A stretch of DNA of 6,881 bases from CAVPEW01 sp050247895 (GTDB taxonomy: Bacteria; Actinomycetota; Acidimicrobiia; Acidimicrobiales; VFJN01), in assembly GCA_050247895.1 (NCBI GenBank), contig JBFWTJ010000211.1:1-6881 (forward strand), read 5' to 3'. Position 1 is the first letter of the stretch; every line of letters begins with the position of its first letter. Of this stretch, positions 1-5,902 are shown piece by piece. The notes beneath the pieces were generated by a model. It worked only from the letters and a program-made list of their open reading frames with translations. It was not told where the DNA came from and ran no database searches. A program made the position numbers and the translations under genes.

Positions 1-2317
1 GCACGCGGTTGCGCCACCAGCCGGCCTCGAAGCTCCACCGGCGGGCCCGGGCCGTGTAGGCCAGGAGCTGGTGGGCGACGACCAGGGTGAGCAGCACCTG
101 GGTGCGCACGACGTCGGGCTCCCAGCCCCACGCGTGCTCGCCGAGCAGGCCGGTGGCCACGGCGACCACGGCGATGGCCACCGAGCGGCCGGCCAGGCCG
201 GCCATCCGCCGCACCGGCAGGAGGCGCTCGTCGCGGCCCCGGGGTGTGGCCCGCAACGGGTCGGTGGCCGGGTGGTCGACCCCCAACGCCAGGGCCGGGA
301 GCCCGTCGGTGACCAGGTTGACCCACAGGAGCTGCACTGGAAGGAGGGGCACGGCCAGGCCGGGTAGCAGGGCCAGGGCCAGCGCCACGGTGAGGATCTC
401 GCTCAGGTTGCCGGTGACCAGGTAGGAGACGACCGCCCGGAGGTTCCCGTAGATCCGCCGGCCCTCGCGCACCGCGGTGACCAGCGTGGCCAGGTCGCCG
501 TCGGTCAGCACCACCTCGGCCGCGGCGCGGGCCACGTCGGTGCCCCCGACGTCGGCCAGCGCCACGCCGACGTCGGCCCGGCGCAGGGCCGGGGCGTCGT
601 TCACCCCGTCGCCGGTCATGGCCACGACCCGGCCCGCGGCCTGGTGGGCCTCCACCAGGGCCACCTTGGTCGCCGGCTCGACCCGGGCCACCACCGCGGC
701 GGCTCGCAGCAGGTCGTCCCGGTCGGCCTCGGGGTGCGCGGCCAGGCCCGCGCCGGTCACGGTGGGGCCGTCCTCGATCCCCGCCGCGGTGGCGATGGCC
801 CGCGCCGTGGCGGCATGGTCGCCGGTGACGAGCACCACCCGCACGCCCGCGGCCCGGCACGCGGCGATGGCCTCCACGGCCGACGGGCGCAGCGGATCGT
901 GGAAGGCGACCAGGCCCCGGGCGTCCAGGTCGGTGGCGTCGAGGTCGGCCGTCTCGCCGCTGGCCACGGCCAGGACCCGCAGGCCCGCCCCGGACAACCG
1001 GTCGACGGCGGCCTCCAGCCCGGCCCGGTCGGGTCCGGCGGCGCAGCGGGGCAGGACGACCTCGGGCGCGCCCTTGACGGACAGGACGGGCATCCCGTGG
1101 ACCTCGTGGACCGTGGTCATCGAGCGGGTCGTGGCGTCGAAGGGACGGCCCGCGACCCGGGTCCCCGGCGGCTCGTCGAACCCGGCGGCGCGGGCCGCCA
1201 CCCCCAGGGCGGCGTCGACCGGGTCGGCGTCCCCGTCGCGGCACCGCCAGCACGCCTCCCAGAAGGCCCGGTCGCCCCCGCCGGGGATCGCCACGTCGGC
1301 CACGGTGATCCGGCCGGTGGTGATCGTGCCCGTCTTGTCGGTGCAGATCACGTCCGCGCCGCCCAGGGCCTCGATCGCCGGGAGCCGGCGGACGATGGCC
1401 CCGTGGCCGGCCATGCGCCGGGCCCCGAGGGCCAGCGACGAGGTGACGATGGTGGCCAGGCCCTCGGGGATGGCCGCCACGGCCAGGGCCACCCCGGCCA
1501 GGACCGCCGTGGCCACGGGGTCCGGCCCGTCGCCCGAGCGGACCAGCACCACCGGGATCAGGACGGCGCCGAGGAGCACGGCGAGCACGCTCATGCGGGC
1601 CGCGACGCGCCGCAGCTCGCCCACCAGCGGCGGCGACGCCCCCTCGCCCAACCCGGTGGCGATGGCGCCGACCTCGGTGCGGGCGCCGGTCCGCACGACC
1701 CGGCCGACGGCTCGGCCGCGCACGGCCAGGGTGCCGGCGAAGGCCTCCCCGGGCCGGTCCACGGGCGGCGTGCCCGGTTGGGCCGGTCCGGCGGCCCGCT
1801 TCTCGGCCGGCTCGGACTCGCCGGTCAGCACGGCCTCGTCGACGGCCAGCCCGGCCGCCTCGACCAGCTCCACGTCGGCGGGCACCCGGTCGCCGGCGTC
1901 GATCTCGACCAGGTCGCCGACCACGACGTCGTGGGCCGGGACGACGGTCGTGCGGCCCGACCGCCGCACCCGGGCGGTGGGCGCGGTGAGGCGTTCGAGG
2001 GCGGCGCCGGCGTCGGCGGCGCGCTGCTCCTGCGCCGTGCCGATGGCCACGTTGAGGACCACGATGGCGGCGATGGCCAGGCCCTCGGCGGTCTGGCCGA
2101 GGATCACGACGCTGGCCAGCGCGGCGGCGAGCAGCACGAGGCAGAGCGGGTCGGCCAGCTGGCGGGCGGCCCGCCGGCCGACCGAGGGCGACGGCGGCCG
2201 GGGCAGCTCGTTGGGCCCGTCGGCGGTCAGCCGGGCCGCGGCCTCCTCCTCGGCCAGCCCGCCGAGGGCCGGGCCGTCGCCCGACGGGTCCGGGGTGTCG
2301 AGCCGTTCGGTGGCCAT
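1..2317 (-). CDS. P-type cation-transporting ATPase, calcium (P2A/CtpF-like) type, C-terminus beyond window
   Basis: This is an ATP-driven cation pump of the inner membrane, read from the complement; 772 residues are visible before the window edge. Seen in order: N-terminal cation-ATPase domain (about 15-60), M1-M2 (about 55-95), actuator domain with TGES (165-168), M3-M4 (about 243-295) with PEGL (284-287), phosphorylation motif DKTGT (D327), a short nucleotide-binding domain with KGAPE (415-419), TGD (498-500), the hinge MTGDGVND (567-574), then M5-M8. Residues matching the calcium ligands of SERCA are present: E285 in M4, N637 and E640 in M5, N667, T670 and D671 in M6 (NLVTDG). This supports Ca2+ or a similar divalent ion rather than a heavy metal, as does the lack of a CPC motif. 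M9-M10 should lie outside the window. ATG 2317 is chosen because it is the first good start before the conserved domain; no strong Shine-Dalgarno is visible. M. tuberculosis CtpF is a DosR-controlled member of this group, and a DosR-like box lies 102 bp upstream here. Confidence 0.95.
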   Translation of the reverse strand, partial: MATERLDTPDPSGDGPALGGLAEEEAAARLTADGPNELPRPPSPSVGRRAARQLADPLCLVLLAAALASVVILGQTAEGLAIAAIVVLNVAIGTAQEQRAADAGAALERLTAPTARVRRSGRTTVVPAHDVVVGDLVEIDAGDRVPADVELVEAAGLAVDEAVLTGESEPAEKRAAGPAQPGTPPVDRPGEAFAGTLAVRGRAVGRVVRTGARTEVGAIATGLGEGASPPLVGELRRVAARMSVLAVLLGAVLIPVVLVRSGDGPDPVATAVLAGVALAVAAIPEGLATIVTSSLALGARRMAGHGAIVRRLPAIEALGGADVICTDKTGTITTGRITVADVAIPGGGDRAFWEACWRCRDGDADPVDAALGVAARAAGFDEPPGTRVAGRPFDATTRSMTTVHEVHGMPVLSVKGAPEVVLPRCAAGPDRAGLEAAVDRLSGAGLRVLAVASGETADLDATDLDARGLVAFHDPLRPSAVEAIAACRAAGVRVVLVTGDHAATARAIATAAGIEDGPTVTGAGLAAHPEADRDDLLRAAAVVARVEPATKVALVEAHQAAGRVVAMTGDGVNDAPALRRADVGVALADVGGTDVARAAAEVVLTDGDLATLVTAVREGRRIYGNLRAVVSYLVTGNLSEILTVALALALLPGLAVPLLPVQLLWVNLVTDGLPALALGVDHPATDPLRATPRGRDERLLPVRRMAGLAGRSVAIAVVAVATGLLGEHAWGWEPDVVRTQVLLTLVVAHQLLAYTARARRWSFEAGWWRNRV

Positions 2318-2419
2318 GTGCCGATGTTCGCGTCCACCGGCCGGGCCCGCGCCGCCGAACGCCTCGGGACGCCCGGTCCGGGCCGGGACGGCCGGTCGGG
2401 CCGTCGACCCCGCGAGGAG

Positions 2420-2433
2420 GGGACCTTCGGCCC
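2420..2433. promoter_or_regulatory. DosR/DevR-like operator, box 1
   Basis: The sequence GGGACCTTCGGCCC fits the dyad GGGnC-N4-GnCCC, the core of the DosR/DevR dormancy-regulator site (GGGACT..AGTCCC in M. tuberculosis). It lies between the divergent ATPase (102 bp to its ATG) and the plus-strand ORFs at 2501 and 2752. It differs from box 3 at one of 14 positions, and both are followed by TTGG. The match is seen; the regulator is inferred, since no DosR gene is in the window. Confidence 0.6.
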
Positions 2434-2456
2434 TTGGCGGCGGATCCGCGGTCGCG

Positions 2457-2462
2457 CACGCT
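2457..2462 (+). promoter_or_regulatory. candidate -10 element downstream of box 1
   Basis: CACGCT matches only the A and final T of the actinobacterial TAnnnT -10 consensus. It is part of a 9-mer, GCGCACGCT (2454-2462), that recurs exactly 34 bp after the start of box 2. A start near 2469 would centre box 1 at about -42, a normal place for an activator overlapping the -35 region. It would leave a leader of about 32 nt before ATG 2501. Confidence 0.35.
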
Positions 2463-2500
2463 CGCACGGACGTCCCCGTTCCGCCCAGGAGGCGGCCGCC

Positions 2501-2755
2501 ATGGCCACCGGCTCCCGATCACGAACACGACCCGAGGTGCGGCACGGCCCGTCCGCGCCCGCCGTCGACCCGTCCCGCCCAACCCGCCACGGACCCGCGA
2601 CCCCACATCGGCGCGCCGCTCGACCGCGACCGCGATCCGAGGTGCGGCACATCCCTTCGTCGCCCGGCGTCGGTGCGTCCCGCCCCACCGGCCACCGGTC
2701 CGTGGTCCCGGCTCCGCGGGCCGCCCGGCGACGCCGACCCGGGAGGACCCGATGA
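2501..2755 (+). CDS. Doubtful small ORF, 84-aa Arg/Pro-rich protein with a 35-residue tandem repeat
   Basis: I do not recognise this product. For it: the ATG has a perfect AGGAGG (2487-2492) at 8-nt spacing, it follows the box 1 promoter candidate with a short leader, and its TGA overlaps the next gene's start as ATGA, typical of translational coupling. The predicted protein is very basic and probably disordered, starting MATGSRSRTRPEVRH and ending RRRRPGRTR. It contains two 35-residue units, each with an EVRH...SRPT pattern. Against it: roughly a fifth of codons end in A or T, with many CGA arginines, unlike the neighbours. The two repeat units also differ about equally at all three codon positions (11, 7 and 10 changes at positions 1, 2 and 3), so there is no sign of protein-level selection. 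It may be a leader ORF that couples translation to the 2752 gene, or a chance reading frame in a regulatory leader. Confidence 0.3.
   Translation: MATGSRSRTRPEVRHGPSAPAVDPSRPTRHGPATPHRRAARPRPRSEVRHIPSSPGVGASRPTGHRSVVPAPRAARRRRPGRTR
2517..2726. repeat. 105-bp tandem duplication, two diverged units
   Basis: Unit 1 is 2517-2621 and unit 2 is 2622-2726. They align without gaps over the full 105 bp, with 77 identical positions (73%) counted by hand. The longest identical run is CCGAGGTGCGGCAC (2532-2545 and 2637-2650). The period equals 35 codons, so a reading frame passes through both units. The array ends about 15 bp before the ribosome binding site of the 2752 gene. Its role is unknown. Confidence 0.8.
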
Positions 2756-3162
2756 GGTGGCGCCGGCGCAGCACCGACCAGTCCGAGCGCCTGGTCGCCG
2801 AGTGCGAGGCGTTCCTGGAGGGCCGCTACCTGGAGCACCTGGTCGAGGCCGGCTGCCTCGCCGTGCCGACCTGGGCCTGGACCAACGCGCTGGCCCACGG
2901 CGACGCGGCGCGGCTGCGGACCCTCGAGGCCTCGCTGGGGCGCAAGGTGGGGCTGGCGCCGTGGTGCGAGGCCCGGCTGTACGTGGCCGGCGAGGTGCGG
3001 GACACGGCCCGCCGGATCGGCTCGCTGCCCTGGGTCCAGGAGCTGGCCCTGGTCCCCCTCGAGCTGGAGCTGGCCCGCCGCCGGGACGTGCGGTGGTGGG
3101 GTCCGGGCCAGTGGGCGGCCGCGGTCCTCGACGCGCTCGGCGTCCTGACGCTCCAGCGCTGA
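2752..3162 (+). CDS. Hypothetical protein, 136 aa, tryptophan-rich, soluble
   Basis: I do not recognise this family. ATG 2752 is preceded by GGGAGG (2741-2746) at 5-nt spacing, and the codons from here on are strongly G/C-ending, unlike the stretch just before. The protein starts with a basic MRWRRR tail, then an acidic, probably helical segment (about 10-33, SERLVAECEAFLEGRYLEHL), followed by PTWAWTN (39-45), further charged helix-like stretches, and RWWGPGQW (114-121) near the C-terminus. It has eight Trp and three Cys (18, 35, 72). I see no signal peptide, membrane span or nucleotide-binding motif. The start overlaps the stop of the doubtful small ORF (ATGA), and the nearest promoter-like signal is at box 1, about 320 bp upstream. 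Its only functional clue is its position in a possible hypoxia regulon. That it is a gene is likely; its function is open. Confidence 0.85.
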   Translation: MRWRRRSTDQSERLVAECEAFLEGRYLEHLVEAGCLAVPTWAWTNALAHGDAARLRTLEASLGRKVGLAPWCEARLYVAGEVRDTARRIGSLPWVQELALVPLELELARRRDVRWWGPGQWAAAVLDALGVLTLQR

Positions 3163-3183
3163 CGACCCTCGCCGCCCGCGGTC

Positions 3184-3197
3184 GGGACCTTCGCCTC
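3184..3197. promoter_or_regulatory. DosR/DevR-like operator, box 2 (one deviation)
   Basis: GGGACCTTCGCCTC fits GGGnC-N4-GnCnC, with T for C at one position of the right half-site. Its first ten bases are identical to box 1. It begins 22 bp after the stop of the upstream gene and ends 79 bp before the ATG of the 2TM gene, almost the same spacing as box 3 to its plus-strand gene (80 bp). Confidence 0.5.
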
Positions 3198-3220
3198 TGG
3201 GTGCCGGTGGTCGCGGGGCG

Positions 3221-3226
3221 CACGCT
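3221..3226 (+). promoter_or_regulatory. candidate -10 element downstream of box 2
   Basis: CACGCT lies within the 9-mer GCGCACGCT (3218-3226), identical to the one after box 1 and at the same 34-bp distance from the box start. A start near 3233 would give a leader of about 44 nt and put the box centre near -42. Confidence 0.35.
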
Positions 3227-3276
3227 GGTTGTGGCCTCCGGGCATCCCGGGCGCCGCGTTGGCGAGGAGGTTCGAG

Positions 3277-3567
3277 ATGGGCATCGAGCGCATCGACGTG
3301 AGGATCGATCACGAGTCCGACGAGTGGGCCCTGGCCCGCAAGCAGGTCACCGCCCGGCGCGACTTCGGGTCGCACGTGGTGGCCTACGTGGTGGTCAACG
3401 CCTTCATGGTCCTGGTGTGGGCCCTGACCGGTGCCGGCTACTTCTGGCCGGCCTGGATCCTGGGCGGCTGGGGGATCGGCCTGGTCCTGCACGCCTGGGA
3501 GACCTTCGTCCGCCGCCCGGTCACCGACGCCGACGTCGAGGCCGAGCTGCGCCGGGCCCGCCGCTGA
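3277..3567 (+). CDS. 2TM-domain small membrane protein, 96 aa
   Basis: This is a small inner-membrane protein of the 2TM domain family, whose biochemical role is not established. The family pattern is clear: a charged N-terminal segment (about 1-30) ending ARRDFGSH, a first hydrophobic helix (about 33-51, HVVAYVVVNAFMVLVWALTG), a short turn with YFWPAW (55-60), a second helix (about 60-74, WGIGLVLHAWETF) and a basic, charged tail. In other bacteria this domain occurs alone or attached to histidine-kinase or DNA-binding domains; here it stands alone. ATG 3277 has GAGGAGG (3264-3270) at 6-nt spacing, which is better than the GTG at 3229. Its own DosR-like box and promoter candidate lie in the 114-bp gap after the upstream gene, so it may be transcribed separately. 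It converges on the CoA ligase gene with only 10 nt between the stop codons. Confidence 0.9.
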   Translation: MGIERIDVRIDHESDEWALARKQVTARRDFGSHVVAYVVVNAFMVLVWALTGAGYFWPAWILGGWGIGLVLHAWETFVRRPVTDADVEAELRRARR

Positions 3568-3581
3568 CCGTCCGGGGTCAG
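3564..3581. terminator. hairpin spanning two convergent stop codons (possible bidirectional terminator)
   Basis: CTGACC (3564-3569) and GGTCAG (3576-3581) form a perfect 6-bp inverted repeat around a 6-nt loop. The TGA of the 2TM gene lies in one arm and the complement of the CoA ligase TGA in the other. No T-tract follows on either side, so it is at best a weak or factor-assisted terminator. It is the only candidate in the 10-nt gap between the two genes. Confidence 0.35.
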
Positions 3582-5749
3582 GGTGGCTCGAACCCGGGCG
3601 GCGCGGGCGCGACCCGGATCCGGGCGTCGACCGCGACCGCCCCGGCGGGCGAGGCGACGAGCGGGTTGACCTCGAGCTCGGCCAGCTCGCCCACCAGCGA
3701 GGCCACCCGGGCCACGCGCTGCAGGACGTCCTCCACCGCGCCCACCGCCACCCGGGGCGAGCCCCGGTAGCCGAAGAGCAGGGGCGACGAGCGCAGGGAG
3801 CGGACCAGCTCGGCCGCGTCCAGGTCGGTCACGGGGAGGATCCGGAAGGCCCGGTCGCCGAGCAGCTCGGTGAGCGTGCCGCCCGTCCCGAACATCACCA
3901 GGGGGCCGAAGAGGGGGTCCTGGACCACGCCCACGATGGCCTCGACGCCCGGTGCGGCCATCTCCTGGACGAGGCCGCCGGTCATGGCGTCGCCGATCGA
4001 GGCCGCCATGGCCTCGTAGGCCTCGGCCACCTCCCCGGCCGTGTCGAGGCCGAGCCGGACGCCGCCCACGTCGGACTTGTGGACGATGGTCGGCCCGACG
4101 GCCTTGAGCACCACCGGGTAGCCGAGGTCGTCGGCGGCCGCGGCCGCGTCGGCGGCGCCCCGGACCTGCCGGCTGCGCAGGCCGGGGATGCCGGCGGCGG
4201 CCAGCACGGCGTCGACCTCGCCGGGCGGGAGCCAACCGCCGGCGGGGTCCCGGTCGAGGGCGGCCCGGGCGACGGCTCGCACCGCGTCGGCGTCCAGTCC
4301 GGGCAGGTCGGGCAGGTCGCCGGCCGGGCGGCGCCGCCAGGCCGCGTACCGGGCGGCGTGGCCCAGGGCCCGTGCCGCCGGCTCGGGCGACGAGAAGGCC
4401 GGCACCCGCACGAGCCGGTCGCCCGTACCGGCCGTGACCAGGGCGGGCACCTCTGGCGCGGCGACGAAGCAACCGACGACCGTCTTGGTCGTGCGCGCCG
4501 CCACGCCGGCGAGGACCTCGGCCACCGCGGCGGGCGGCGCGGCGAACGTCGGGGTCGACACCGCGATCACCGCGTCGACCCCGTCGTCGGCCAGCACGAG
4601 GTCCAGCGCCCGCTCGTAGGCGTCCGGCGTGGCCGACGCGACCAGGTCGACCGGGTTGGCCACGGCGGCGTGGGGGTCCACCGTGGCCCGCAGCGCGGCC
4701 TGCGTCGCCGTCGACAGCTCGACGACCTCCAGGCCCGCGGCGTTGCAGGCGTCGGCGGCCAGGATCCCCGGTCCTCCCGAGTTGCCCACGATGGCCACCC
4801 GTGGTCCCGCCGGGAGGGGCTGGGCGCTGAGCACCAGCGCCATGTCGAACAGCTCGTCGAGCGTGTCGACCCGGATCACGCCGGCCTGGCGGAACAGCGC
4901 GTCGACGGCCACGTCGGAGCTGGCCATCGCCGCGGTGTGCGACGACGCGGCGCGCATCCCGGCGGCCGACCGGCCGCTCTTGACCGCCACGATCGGCTTG
5001 ACCGCGGACACCCGGCGGGCGATGCGGGCGAACCGGCGGGGGTTGCCGAACGACTCCAGGTAGAGCAGGACCACGTCGGTCGCCGGGTCGTGCTCCCAGT
5101 GCTCGAGCAGGTCGTTGCCGCTCACGTCGGCCTTGTTGCCCACCGACACGAACGTCGACACGCCAAGGCCCATCCGGGCCGACCGCTCGAGCAGGGCGAT
5201 GCCCAGCGCCCCGGACTGGGACAGCATGGCGATCCGGCCCGGGGCGGGCAGGTGGGGCGAGAACGTGGCGTCGAGGCCGACCGCGGTGTTGACGATCCCG
5301 ATGCAGTTCGGGCCGACCAGGCGCATCCCGTGGGACCGGACCAGGGCCCGCAGCTCGGCTTCGGCTCGGGCCGCGCCGGTCTCGCCGAAGCCGGCCGAGA
5401 GCACGACGACCCCGGCCACGCCGGCACGGGCGCACTGGCCCAACACCTCGGGGACCGCCGCGGCCGGCACGGCGACCACGGCCAGGTCGACCGGTCCCGG
5501 CACGTCGAGGACCGTGGGGTAGGCGACCACGCTGGCCACGTGGGCGGCCGAGGGGTTCACCGGGTAGACGGGACCGGCGAAGCCCCCGGCCAGCAGGTTG
5601 CGCAGCACCTGGTGGCCGACCGTGCCCGGCGAGCGGCTCGCCCCCACCACCGCGACCGAGCGGGGGGCCAGGAGCCGGGCGATCGACGCCACGCCGGTCG
5701 GCGGCCCGCTGCGCTCGGTCGTCCCGGGCCCCGGGGTCGCCTCGGCCAT
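3578..5749 (-). CDS. ADP-forming acyl/acetyl-CoA synthetase, single-chain (alpha-beta fusion), 723 aa
   Basis: This cytoplasmic enzyme interconverts acyl-CoA + ADP + phosphate with acid + CoA + ATP, so it can make ATP by substrate-level phosphorylation or activate acids. Domains in order: CoA-binding Rossmann domain (about 24-120) with SVAVVGASRSPGTVG (31-45); succinyl-CoA-ligase-like domain (about 145-300) with VGPNCIG (145-151), SQSGALG (177-183) and the phospho-histidine segment SSHTAAMASSD (H271); a third flavodoxin-like region (about 315-470); and a C-terminal ATP-grasp domain (about 500-715) with VVLKAVGPTIVHKSDVGGV (H557), FGTGGTLTELLGDR and EVNPL (693-697). Both histidines of the phosphate-relay mechanism described for the archaeal enzymes are present, so it should be active. 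About 700 residues is the usual length for the fused form; the extra acetyltransferase domain found in some relatives is absent. ATG 5749 gives a normal N-terminus; its Shine-Dalgarno is weak. The acid substrate cannot be told from sequence. It diverges from the 5903 gene across box 3. Confidence 0.95.
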   Translation of the reverse strand: MAEATPGPGTTERSGPPTGVASIARLLAPRSVAVVGASRSPGTVGHQVLRNLLAGGFAGPVYPVNPSAAHVASVVAYPTVLDVPGPVDLAVVAVPAAAVPEVLGQCARAGVAGVVVLSAGFGETGAARAEAELRALVRSHGMRLVGPNCIGIVNTAVGLDATFSPHLPAPGRIAMLSQSGALGIALLERSARMGLGVSTFVSVGNKADVSGNDLLEHWEHDPATDVVLLYLESFGNPRRFARIARRVSAVKPIVAVKSGRSAAGMRAASSHTAAMASSDVAVDALFRQAGVIRVDTLDELFDMALVLSAQPLPAGPRVAIVGNSGGPGILAADACNAAGLEVVELSTATQAALRATVDPHAAVANPVDLVASATPDAYERALDLVLADDGVDAVIAVSTPTFAAPPAAVAEVLAGVAARTTKTVVGCFVAAPEVPALVTAGTGDRLVRVPAFSSPEPAARALGHAARYAAWRRRPAGDLPDLPGLDADAVRAVARAALDRDPAGGWLPPGEVDAVLAAAGIPGLRSRQVRGAADAAAAADDLGYPVVLKAVGPTIVHKSDVGGVRLGLDTAGEVAEAYEAMAASIGDAMTGGLVQEMAAPGVEAIVGVVQDPLFGPLVMFGTGGTLTELLGDRAFRILPVTDLDAAELVRSLRSSPLLFGYRGSPRVAVGAVEDVLQRVARVASLVGELAELEVNPLVASPAGAVAVDARIRVAPAPPGFEPP

Positions 5750-5808
5750 GGCGACGAGTGTGCCACCGGGGGGTGGCCCGGGGGACGGGCCGCTCGGCGG
5801 CGGGGTTC

Positions 5809-5822
5809 GGGCCCTTCGGCCC
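5809..5822. promoter_or_regulatory. DosR/DevR-like operator, box 3
   Basis: GGGCCCTTCGGCCC contains a perfect GGGCC-N4-GGCCC inverted repeat, the most symmetrical of the three boxes. It differs from box 1 by one base. It lies in the 153-bp region between divergent genes, 59 bp from the CoA ligase ATG and 80 bp from the ATG at 5903. Streptomyces OsdR, the DosR orthologue, recognises similarly GGGnC..GnCCC-shaped sites. Confidence 0.55.
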
Positions 5823-5846
5823 TTGGGCCGGTCCGGCCGGGGGGCG

Positions 5847-5852
5847 TTGGCT
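5847..5852 (+). promoter_or_regulatory. candidate -10 element downstream of box 3
   Basis: TTGGCT matches the first and last T of TAnnnT. The surrounding GCGTTGGCT (5844-5852) shares six of nine bases with the GCGCACGCT element of boxes 1 and 2, and lies 35 rather than 34 bp from the box start. A start near 5859 would give a leader of about 44 nt. Confidence 0.25.
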
Positions 5853-5862
5853 GGAAGCCGAG

Positions 5863-5883
5863 CCGCGGGCCTCCGGCCTGCGG
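5863..5883 (+). other. predicted leader hairpin just upstream of the ribosome binding site
   Basis: CCGCGGGCC and GGCCTGCGG can pair as a 9-bp stem (one G-U pair) around a TCC loop. It would sit almost at the 5' end of the predicted mRNA and 5 nt before the GAGGAGG at 5889-5895. It could protect the message or tune translation. GC-rich DNA makes such stems by chance, so this is tentative. Confidence 0.3.
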
Positions 5884-5902
5884 ACGTCGAGGAGGTGCGG
5901 CC

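Noticed and set aside
2517..2726. Tandem repeat as an attachment site, CRISPR unit or transposon end
   Set aside because: There are only two long adjacent units without spacers, and no integrase, transposase or cas gene nearby.
2434..2751. Upstream extension of gene 2752 to a TTG at 2434
   Set aside because: The extension has atypical codons, runs through the tandem repeat and starts at the end of box 1; ATG 2752 has a good ribosome binding site.
644..2755. 703-codon plus-strand frame that includes the small ORF at its end
   Set aside because: Everything upstream of 2317 is antisense to the well-supported ATPase. Only the part from ATG 2501 has its own translation signals.
3229..3276. GTG 3229 as start of the 2TM gene
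   Set aside because: It has no Shine-Dalgarno, while ATG 3277 has GAGGAGG at 6 nt. The extra residues would also overlap the predicted leader.
2227..3492. 421-codon minus-strand frame over the box 1 region, the orphan gene and part of the 2TM gene
   Set aside because: Its product is Gly/Pro/Arg-rich with no domain, and it overlaps genes with clear ribosome binding sites and, for the 2TM protein, a recognised family.
477..3770. Very long plus-strand open frame (over 1000 codons) across the ATPase and beyond
   Set aside because: It is antisense to the ATPase, runs through three unrelated regions, and is low-complexity Ala/Arg/Ser/Pro. In GC-rich DNA stop codons are rare off-frame, so this is a shadow.
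3438..5435. 665-codon minus-strand frame overlapping the CoA ligase
   Set aside because: It is a different frame of the same strand as the CoA ligase, and the translation is low-complexity Arg/Gly/Pro without motifs.
5809..5827. Box 3 region as an intrinsic terminator
   Set aside because: It lies between divergent gene starts, lacks a T-tract, and matches box 1 in sequence and position relative to starts, so an operator is the better reading.
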